Source of the DNA: Rickettsia endosymbiont of Culicoides impunctatus
GTDB taxonomy: Bacteria; Pseudomonadota; Alphaproteobacteria; Rickettsiales; Rickettsiaceae
Assembly (NCBI GenBank): GCA_020410785.1
Contig: CP084573.1
Location: forward strand, 124,001 to 188,000
Length of the DNA: 64,000 nucleotides
Direction: 5' to 3'
Part shown: piece by piece, positions 58,018 through 64,000 of the stretch
How the letters are laid out: each line of letters starts with the position of its first letter
How positions within the stretch are numbered: the stretch's first letter is position 1
Translations under genes and position numbers: made by a program
The notes under the pieces: model-generated
What the model was told of the DNA's origin: nothing
The model's input: the letters and a program-made list of their open reading frames with translations, nothing else
The model's database searches: none

Positions 58018-58603
58018 ATAACCTCCAATAATTCTATTTGCGATAATTCTATTGACCCATCAGGAGAATAAGAATATTCAAAGCTATCATTAGTAAATCG
58101 TACAGCTACATCAAAAATAAAATTACCTGTCAAAATTTGCTCTTTATCTAATGGCCTTGGTAAGGTTAGAACTCCAGTATTATAATCAAGCTGAACATCC
58201 AAATTTACACCATTAACATAGAATTCTTCACTACCAGCTACCGGTTTATTAATTGTTCTAGCATAGGGTAAAATTGGGTCATCATATAATTTAATCAGTT
58301 GACATTGGGTTAATTTTCCATCGCCTTCAGCAATGAATTGCCCTGATACTTGATGATCAACATTATCTCTGAAGCGAAAAGAAAAACTCCCCCCCTTCTT
58401 GCTCTGAAGAAAGAGCTAAATTGCTCAAATTCAAAACTACTCAGACGACAATTTTTAATCAAATATCTTTGTCTAGCATATTCTCTATCTAAATTTCTTA
58501 CTTCCCTACCTGATAATGTCATAGCACAAGAAGTAGCAAATTCCGGTTTACCAACAGCAAAAGTTTCAATAAATTCCGGCATACGTATATCATGAAAATT
58601 CAT
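58014..58603 (-). pseudogene. GTA gp12-like DUF2460 protein, one-base slip in a G7 run
   Basis: DUF2460 is a distal-tail protein of GTAs. The start MNFHDIRMPEFIETFAVGKP and FFRARRGG are typical. At a run of seven G (on this strand) the frame moves off. With eight G it would read on as SFSFRFRDNVDHQVSGQFIA, GTVLTLPRPL-type strand NTGVLTLPRPLDKEQILTGN and FIFDVAVRFTNDSFEY, exactly the family's end (FDVPVRFD). No other stop lies in the rejoined frame. Start ATG 58603 has AGGAG. Slippage in the G run could restore some product. Confidence 0.83.
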
Positions 58604-58622
58604 AATCACTCCTATTAAACTG

Positions 58623-59072
58623 TTAATCAATATCTTTACCCCCCTTTACTGCAGACTTTTTGCTAATTCTGTTCTCCTTTAATAAGGCTTTGTAATCTAT
58701 AGTAAGCTTAGTAGTAATAAGGTCAGAACTACGCTGAAAATTTATATTACAGCCTTTCATACCAGCAACAATGTAATCTTGAAGAATACACGAATTAGCT
58801 GTTAATTTATTAGTAATTTTCTCCGCCAGTAAAGTTAAAAGCCCCTGATTTTTATCCCTAGCAAAAGCACTTATCTCAAATTCCACTTGGTAAATATCCT
58901 GCCCTAATCTTGAAATATTTTCAACTTTCAAAATATTTACTAGTAAGAACGGATATTTTGCATCCTGGACTACCGATATGTAAATCCGGTCAACACTAAG
59001 CCTAATATCTGGCTCCCTAGATAATAAGTTATATATGGTCATGTGAAAATCATGAATAAAATTAACAGACAT
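58623..59072 (-). CDS. GTA gp8-like tail terminator protein (DUF3168)
   Basis: A 149-residue protein with the DUF3168 pattern: ISVVQDAKYPFLLVNILKVE, then a beta strand with YQVEFEISAFARDKNQGLLTLLAEKI and a final INFQRSSDLITTKLTIDYKALL. DUF3168 proteins close the tail tube at the head side. The gene sits in the expected place after the head-tail adaptor, overlapping it by 11 bases. In a complete GTA the tail tube, assembly and tape measure genes would follow, but here DUF2460 comes next. Confidence 0.75.
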   Translation of the reverse strand: MSVNFIHDFHMTIYNLLSREPDIRLSVDRIYISVVQDAKYPFLLVNILKVENISRLGQDIYQVEFEISAFARDKNQGLLTLLAEKITNKLTANSCILQDYIVAGMKGCNINFQRSSDLITTKLTIDYKALLKENRISKKSAVKGGKDID

Positions 59073-59400
59073 ATATTTCTAACCCTATAATATTCAAGAA
59101 TTTACTTCTTTCTTCAACGTTAATAATCCGCTTAATTTCAAATTGCCTATCTCTAAATGATATACGCATTTTGGTGGTAATACCGGTGATAAATCTCATT
59201 TTAAACACATAAAACCCTTCGGTCATAATATGACCAAAATTCAAATGTTCTATCGAGGTAAATCGATTATCAGAAATAGGTTTTATTTCAGCATAAGTAG
59301 AAAATCTTTCTTGCCATTTTTCTTGCTCTATCTCACTTGTAGAAAAATTCTCTAGAATTTTCACCTGATGTTGTAGAGTACGTGCTATTGATTTCTTCAT
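59062..59400 (-). CDS. GTA gp7-like head-tail adaptor
   Basis: A 112-residue protein of the Phage_HTA/SPP1 gp16 family: IARTLQHQVKILENFSTSEI, WQERFSTYAEIKPIS, and the closing strands MRISFRDRQFEIKRIINVEERSKFLNIIGLEI. It forms a ring below the connector. Overlaps DUF3168 by 11 bases and lies 19 bases after the connector gene. No sign of damage. Confidence 0.78.
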   Translation of the reverse strand: MKKSIARTLQHQVKILENFSTSEIEQEKWQERFSTYAEIKPISDNRFTSIEHLNFGHIMTEGFYVFKMRFITGITTKMRISFRDRQFEIKRIINVEERSKFLNIIGLEIYVC

Positions 59401-59419
59401 TTTTACCTTTCCAAAAGCC

Positions 59420-59956
59420 TTATATTCTTAATTGTCTATATGGTAGATATAGATTCTTAATTTCTGTCGACAGAGAAGTGGCATTTTGCCTTTCTCTGTC
59501 ATACATTTCTGCTATATGCATTAATATGCCATGCTTTATTGAAGCTGGAATATTAATTTTATCATAACCCACAATATATTCAACTATTAATTGACAATTT
59601 TCTAACTTTTTATTCAAACATAACAATGATCGATCGTGATCTAGGTGATATTGATCAGATCGCAGCTCAATAGATTGACTGTTATTTGTTAGAGTAATCT
59701 TCACCAATTCCTTTATCGGCTGGTATTTTAACTGAAAATTTTGTTGATTTTTAATATTAAAAACAAACTCTACCCGCCTTGTTATTATTGCAAGTTTAGT
59801 AAAATTCTCAGCAGCCATAATTGCAGCATCTATCAAGCTGTTAATTAAATCATCATCATAATTTCCTTCTATCCTCATATAATTTTTGACTTCTACTAGA
59901 GTCCAAATAGTCTGAGGTATTAATTCAATAATCCTAAAAGTATTTTTTTTATGCAT
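59420..59956 (-). CDS. GTA gp6-like head-tail connector
   Basis: A 178-residue protein with the gp6-like/phiE125 gp8 pattern: TIWTLVEVKNYMRIEGNYDDDLINSLIDAAIMAAENFTKLAI, a beta part (PIKELVKITL) and PASIKHGILMHIAEMYDRE near the end. It docks on the portal ring. The frame is intact. It follows the capsid gene by 18 bases. Confidence 0.78.
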   Translation of the reverse strand: MHKKNTFRIIELIPQTIWTLVEVKNYMRIEGNYDDDLINSLIDAAIMAAENFTKLAIITRRVEFVFNIKNQQNFQLKYQPIKELVKITLTNNSQSIELRSDQYHLDHDRSLLCLNKKLENCQLIVEYIVGYDKINIPASIKHGILMHIAEMYDRERQNATSLSTEIKNLYLPYRQLRI

Positions 59957-59974
59957 ATAGCTACTTCACATAGG

Positions 59975-61018
59975 TTAACTAAACATAGCCAGCTTAATAG
60001 CACTATGATTCACTACGTCACCCCCTACCCTTTTAACTGCGTAAAATTTGACAAATGGCTTATCAGTATAAGGATATCTCATTATACTAATACCACCACG
60101 ATCTATGATTTTATAGGCTGATTTAAAATCACCTATAGCAATTGCCATATTACCTTCCTTGATAGGTGGCATCTCAGAACAGCACAGCACTGATATACCA
60201 AATATTGTTTGCTTTAAAGAATCAGAGAGCGATTGTTGCCAAATAAATCGACCATTATTATCTTGAAGTTTTTGAACTTCTGATAAAGTGGTACGGTTCA
60301 TCAAAAAACTAGCATTTGCCAAATATTCTTCATCAAGTAAATTAATGAAATCTAATAATTTTTCGGCAGTAACTTGTCCCCCCATCTCAAATAGCTCTAT
60401 TTTATCACGAGCTCTTGATAAGATACCCCTTGGCTTTTTCTTACCGTCACCATTAATAAACGCATCATTTTCTGCTTTAACAAAACTATCTCTTAAACGT
60501 TCTATCAACCAATTCTCTATCCGAATGGCTGAGTCATCTATCAAAGTTTGGCTGGCTTTTGGCTGAGCATAAAGCTCATGTACAAAAATTCTCTGTTGCT
60601 TTAGTTTAGAAGTAGCTGTTTCTTCTCTTGCCTGTAAATCACCAACCCAGCCACTAGCAAAACTCCCCTCTTCAATTACTATATCAAGGGCATTACTAGA
60701 AATTGTTTCGATTGATGCTAATTACCGCATAGGTGATCTAGCGTTAATCTCAGTGATGATACTATTATACAGAGCTGGTACTAATAACACCCCTCCTTCC
60801 TCAGACCCGCTATTTAAAGATTTTTCGATTAATTCACTTTGGTTACCTTTACGAATATAATTATTAAAGGCAGTTTTATGCTCAATATCTTGCATCCCCC
60901 CTATTTCTGGACGAGATAGAAAATTTTCTAAATTATAAACTTTTTCTTGTAACTCATTGATTTTTACTTCATTGTTATTTTGTTTTGTTATTAGTTCTGT
61001 ATGCATTTTATTCTCCAT
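59975..61018 (-). pseudogene. GTA major capsid protein (HK97 fold) with an in-frame stop
   Basis: The capsid frame starts at the ATG at 61018 (MENKMHTELITKQ) inside the protease frame and has the delta domain coiled coil (VKINELQEKVYNLENFLSRP), then AFNNYIRKGNQSELIEKSLN, GGVLLVPALYNSIITEINARS. A TAA at 60722-60724 interrupts it just after SPMR. The same frame continues with ASIETISSNALDIVIEEGSF, GWVGDLQAREETA, a P-domain (KAENDAFINGDGKKKPRGIL) and DKPFVKFYAVKRVGGDVVNH. The stop falls where HK97 capsids read SPMRxxA, so a single CAA-to-TAA change is likely. The rest is intact. Confidence 0.83.
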
Positions 61019-61645
61019 TAAAATTGAATGTTTTACATTTTTTTGTTTTAAAGAAAAGCTATCGCAAATCTGCTGATTACTAGCCCGTTGCTTATTGCCT
61101 AAATTATAAATTGATGAAAAATCGCTCCTGCTACCCAATTCCCCTGAATTGACTATATTCAAATCATTTAAGTATCTTTGTTTAGTGATATGCGAAATTT
61201 TGGCATGGTAATTGGCCGGGAAAGTTACGATACTCACCTCAATTAATTCCGCTTCAGTGATAATTCTTTGGTTTAAGTTATTGTAATTTGCTAATTTTAT
61301 ATTAAAACCAATGGAAAGACCATCAACGGCTCCTTGGCGAACAAGCTCTATAGCTTCTTTACCTTTGTCGATTTTATTATTAATTATAGCTTCAACTTTT
61401 AAGCCGTAATCATCTTCCTCCAAAGACTTAATCACCCCTATTGGCTGTTGCCAATCATGCTGCCAAAGAAATTTGATGCACGAATGATCTGCTGAAGCAA
61501 AAGCCCCTTTAGCAATCAGGTCATTATGCTGATCAGAAATATTATAAACACTAGCATAACCTGAAATGACTACACTATTATCTGTAACAGATTTTATGAT
61601 TAAATTTTGAATCGCTTGATTTTGATATAAGCTTTTAGTACACAT
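60722..61645 (-). CDS. GTA prohead protease joined in frame to the capsid N-terminus
   Basis: Residues 1-160 are an HK97-type prohead protease (GTA gp4): VVISGYASVYNISDQHNDLIAKGAF, FLWQHDWQQPIGVIKSL with the catalytic His, GAVDGLSIGFNI with the nucleophile Ser, and ELIEVSIVTFPAN. No stop follows. Instead a stretch derived from a family E palindrome (about residues 163-190) leads directly into the capsid frame, which ends at the TAA at 60722. The GAGG site before the ATG fits. The protease alone would be functional if cut or released. Confidence 0.8.
   Translation of the reverse strand: MCTKSLYQNQAIQNLIIKSVTDNSVVISGYASVYNISDQHNDLIAKGAFASADHSCIKFLWQHDWQQPIGVIKSLEEDDYGLKVEAIINNKIDKGKEAIELVRQGAVDGLSIGFNIKLANYNNLNQRIITEAELIEVSIVTFPANYHAKISHITKQRYLNDLNIVNSGELGSRSDFSSIYNLGNKQRASNQQICDSFSLKQKNVKHSILMENKMHTELITKQNNNEVKINELQEKVYNLENFLSRPEIGGMQDIEHKTAFNNYIRKGNQSELIEKSLNSGSEEGGVLLVPALYNSIITEINARSPMR
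61075..61160. repeat. Diverged family E element linking protease and capsid
   Basis: CTACCCAATTCCCCTGAATT and GACTATA match the end of the element in the glycosyltransferase (49815-49921); encoded peptide IVNSGELGSRSD matches IVNSGELGSRND there. The left half is diverged (AATCTGCTGATTACTAGCCC). Confidence 0.75.
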
Positions 61646-61743
61646 ATTACCTCATAATTGCAATAATTATAGGTAATATATACTAAAAATCTCTAGCACT
61701 AAGTAGTTTAGGAAAAAAATATTGATTTTTATCAAATATTTTT

Positions 61744-61796
61744 AGGTTCTGTGAATAAAATTTTAATTGCCTAGATTTTGAGTATTTTTAAGTATA
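61744..61796. repeat. Truncated family A element
   Basis: TAGGTTCTGTGAATAAAATT, then TTAATTGCCTAGATTTTGAG and TATTTTTAAG, a decayed version of one end of the element at 35446-35611. It lies between the protease gene and the nested repeat. Confidence 0.65.
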
Positions 61797-61814
61797 CCAT
61801 ATACTAGATATGAC

Positions 61815-62015
61815 TTTTAAACTCACCTTACGCATGGTATTTAAAAGTCATATAGAAAATAGCTTGGCGTCATTGCGAGAAGCTACTTTAGTAGCGACGA
61901 AGCAATCTAATGAATGTGGATTGCTTCGACCACGTAGTGGTCTCGCTAATAGCGTTTTGTACTTTTCCGGAATTTTTAAATTGTCATGGGGTTTATGCGT
62001 AAGGTGAGTTTTAAA
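61815..62015. repeat. Nested repeat: family B palindrome inside ACTCACCTTACGCATGG arms
   Basis: Outer arms TTTTAAACTCACCTTACGCA and TGCGTAAGGTGAGTTTTAAA are exact inverted repeats; between them sits a family B element (61868-61954, GCGTCATTGCGAGAAGC to CTCGCTAATAGCG). Confidence 0.87.
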
Positions 62016-62102
62016 CCATCCTGATAAAAACCCCTAAATTTATTCTTCACAATTATTTACCTTCATCTATACTCTCATTTGTAGATATTCTAAGAGTAAA
62101 TT

Positions 62103-63377
62103 ATGTTACAAACTAGCAATAAAATTTTTTCTAATCTTAGTGGGCAGAAAAAATATGATATAATAAGTAGCAAGCAACGTGGAGATTGGGATAATACGAA
62201 AGATTTTATTATTAGAGGTAGAGAATGGATAATTGATGAAATAAAAAAATCAGGTTTGCGAGGACGGAGCGGTGCTGGATTTCCAACTGGTATTAAATGG
62301 TCGTTTATGCCTAAAGAACACCCGAAACCTAGCTATTTAGTGGTTAATGCTGATGAATCAGAGCCTGGTACATGCAAGGATCGTGATATTCTAAGACATG
62401 AGCCGCACAAATTGCTTGAAGGCTGTTTGCTTGCCAGTTTTGCTATTAACGCACATACTTGCTATATATATATTCGTGGTGAATTTTATAACGAAGCATC
62501 CAATGTGCAACGGGCTATAGATGAAGCTTATGATGCTGGTTTTATAGGTGATAATGCTTGTGGTACTGGGTATAAACTTGACATTCATTTGCATAGAGGG
62601 GCTGGGGCATATATTTGCGGTGAGGAAACAGCTCTGCTCGAAAGTTTAGAGGGGAATAAAGGATTTCCTAGACTGAAGCCACCATTTCCAGCTAATTTCG
62701 GCTTATATGGTTGTCCAACAACTATTAATAATGTTGAGTCAATTGCCGTTGTACCTACTATACTTAGACGTGGGGGGGATTGGTTTGCTTCAATCGGGAA
62801 GCCTAACAGTACCGGCACGAAAATTTTCTGTATTTCTGGTCACGTAAATAGACCATGTAATGTTGAAGAAGCTATGGGCATACCTTTAAAGGAATTGATA
62901 GAAAAATATGCTGGAGGTGTACGTGGTGGTTGGGATAATCTGAAAGCTATTATTCCAGGTGGTTCGTCAGTACCATTGTTACCAAAATCACTATGTGAAG
63001 ATTTGGCAATGGATTTTGATAGTGTGAAATTAGCTGGCTCGGCTCTTGGGACTGGTGGAATTATTGTTATGGATAATTCTACGGATATTATTTACGCTAT
63101 TGCCAGGCTTAGTAAATTCTACATGCATGAATCTTGTGGTCAGTGTAGCCCATGCAGAGAAGGTACAGGGTGGATGTGGCGAGTTATGATGAGATTAGTA
63201 CGAGGTCAGGCAAAAATAGAAGAAATAGATCAATTGTTAGACGTGACTAAAATGATCGAGGGGCATACTATTTGCGGTCTTGGAGATGCCTCTGCTTGGC
63301 CTATTCAAGGTTTAATTCGTCATTTTCGTCACGAGATTGAAGAGAGGATTTATTCAAAAAACTGTGAAAGTTTTTAG
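62103..63377 (+). CDS. nuoF: NADH-quinone oxidoreductase subunit F
   Basis: The NADH- and FMN-binding subunit of complex I. The 424-residue protein has [20 protein letters not shown] (NADH site), [36 protein letters not shown], and the 4Fe-4S ligands in [15 protein letters not shown] plus a later Cys in HTICGLGDA. The start [12 protein letters not shown] fits. A terminator hairpin follows (63451-63486), so it ends its transcript here, apart from the other nuo genes. Confidence 0.96.
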   Translation: MLQTSNKIFSNLSGQKKYDIISSKQRGDWDNTKDFIIRGREWIIDEIKKSGLRGRSGAGFPTGIKWSFMPKEHPKPSYLVVNADESEPGTCKDRDILRHEPHKLLEGCLLASFAINAHTCYIYIRGEFYNEASNVQRAIDEAYDAGFIGDNACGTGYKLDIHLHRGAGAYICGEETALLESLEGNKGFPRLKPPFPANFGLYGCPTTINNVESIAVVPTILRRGGDWFASIGKPNSTGTKIFCISGHVNRPCNVEEAMGIPLKELIEKYAGGVRGGWDNLKAIIPGGSSVPLLPKSLCEDLAMDFDSVKLAGSALGTGGIIVMDNSTDIIYAIARLSKFYMHESCGQCSPCREGTGWMWRVMMRLVRGQAKIEEIDQLLDVTKMIEGHTICGLGDASAWPIQGLIRHFRHEIEERIYSKNCESF

Positions 63378-63450
63378 ATTTAGATGGGTTATATTCTAAA
63401 AAAAATAAGCAATACCGCAAAAATAATGAAAACAGCTATTAGTGGAGCAA

Positions 63451-63486
63451 AAAAATCTGTTATATTTATAGATATAACAGATTTTT
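63451..63486 (+). terminator. Terminator after nuoF
   Basis: AAAAATCTGTTATAT and ATATAACAGATTTTT form a perfect 15-base-pair stem around TTATAG, with the T run at the 3' arm. It lies 73 bases beyond the nuoF stop and can work in both directions. Confidence 0.75.
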
Positions 63487-63561
63487 GAATAGCTTGTTAT
63501 ATCGAATTCAGGTTAATATATTAGCTGATAAGAAAAACAATTTGAAAGAAGGGTAAAGGTT

Positions 63562-64000
63562 ATGGGTAAGGATAAAGAGCAATCTCGGCTTAGAAAATTA
63601 CGAGCAAAAATTCAAAAGGTAGTAAAGCCGGACGATTCTACTTTGGGAGAACTGCAAAAAGATATTTATAAGAAAGAGAAAGATATATTAAAATTACAAC
63701 AAAAAACAACTACCTTAGAAAACGAAAATCAAATTGCAGAAAAAAGAAAAGAGATAGCACAATATCAAAATCTATTAAATGGTAGGTTAGGAGAATTATT
63801 GAAAAAAAATCAAGATTATTCTGAACTTATTAACCAAGGAAATCAGAATCATAAAGACAAAGCTGCTAAAAAGCAATTAGACTCATGGAACCAAGAGTTA
63901 CAGAAAATTAAGAATGAATTAAGTAATCATAAAAAGTTGGTTGATAGATATAAGAAAAAAGAACAGAAACAAATTGAGAAATTAACGATTGAAGAGAAGA
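63562..64000 (+). CDS. Coiled-coil protein, N-terminal part (runs off the right edge)
   Basis: From the ATG at 63562, preceded by GGGTAAAGG, the frame stays open to the window end (146 residues). It is a highly charged coiled coil, Lys/Glu/Gln-rich: LGELQKDIYKKEKDILKLQQ, KRKEIAQYQNLLNGRLGELL, DSWNQELQKIKNELSNHKKL. No signal peptide is present. The family cannot be named from this part. Confidence 0.65.
   Translation, partial: MGKDKEQSRLRKLRAKIQKVVKPDDSTLGELQKDIYKKEKDILKLQQKTTTLENENQIAEKRKEIAQYQNLLNGRLGELLKKNQDYSELINQGNQNHKDKAAKKQLDSWNQELQKIKNELSNHKKLVDRYKKKEQKQIEKLTIEEK

Noticed and set aside
56988..61645. A complete inducible prophage
   Set aside because: No integrase, repressor, lysis, terminase or portal gene is present, and the gene order matches the GTA pattern with decay.
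61810..62007. Frame of 65 codons
   Set aside because: It lies within the nested repeat 61815-62015.

Overview
This window comes from an AT-rich alphaproteobacterium of the family Rickettsiaceae. The evidence is the gene order (ruvA-ruvB, yajC-secD, atpH-A-G-D-C, rimP-nusA-infB-rbfA, dnaX-ybaB, rplY-pth-ychF), a RickA-type actin-nucleation protein, patatin-like phospholipases, a degraded gene-transfer-agent (GTA) structural cluster, and very many short palindromic repeats, some of them read in frame inside proteins. The proteins are clearly related to those of Rickettsia, but several (AtpA, RickA) look well diverged from the well-known pathogenic species as I remember them. A more distant Rickettsia or a sister genus (Torix/Tisiphia or Megaira type) is plausible. 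That placement is inference.

Layout. 1-0.5 kb: start of a patatin phospholipase that runs off the left edge. 0.7-8.7 kb (minus strand): SH3 protein, KefB-type antiporter, RsfS, a broken BolA-family gene (plus strand), ThyX, an FKBP isomerase, an eight-repeat TPR protein, RuvB, RuvA and a small membrane protein. 9.3-12.2 kb: tRNA-Val, cmk and rpsA. 12.2-14.5 kb: a graveyard of mobile DNA (IS630, IS4, serine recombinase, IS5 remnants) around tRNA-Arg. 14.5-25.4 kb (plus): lpd, the F1 part of ATP synthase, yajC, secD and an unrecognised 510-residue protein. 25.4-31.5 kb (minus): mpg, rbfA, infB, nusA, rimP. 31.9-33.2 kb: a porin. 33.5-38.8 kb (minus): ybaB, dnaX, a Nudix hydrolase directly behind the 4.5S SRP RNA gene, lolA, bcp, a SURF1 gene and a vapBC-like toxin-antitoxin pair. 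39-41.2 kb: a YoeB remnant, tRNA-Ser and an amidase lipoprotein. 41.7-44 kb: rickA. 44.1-48.6 kb (plus): rplY, pth, a GNAT, ychF, a GST and an unknown helical protein. 48.8-53.4 kb: sugar-nucleotide and glycosyltransferase genes for surface polysaccharide. 53.4-55.9 kb: a MepB-family gene and a second patatin. 56-61.6 kb (minus): a DUF2335 membrane protein and GTA head/tail genes. 62-64 kb: nuoF and the start of a coiled-coil protein.

The most striking content is at two scales. First, the GTA cluster keeps the order protease, capsid, connector, adaptor, DUF3168, DUF2460, DUF2163. It lacks the tail tube and tape measure genes between DUF3168 and DUF2460, and it carries three separate lesions: an in-frame TAA in the capsid, a one-base slip in a G7 run in DUF2460, and a frameshift in DUF2163. 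Second, at least four families of palindromic elements are scattered through the spacers. One family is nested inside at least three different outer inverted repeats, and other families lie in frame in a glycosyltransferase, the GTA protease-capsid frame, pth and the SH3 protein.

Coordinates of repeats and remnants are read by eye and may be off by a few bases. All family assignments rest on motif recognition, not on database searches.
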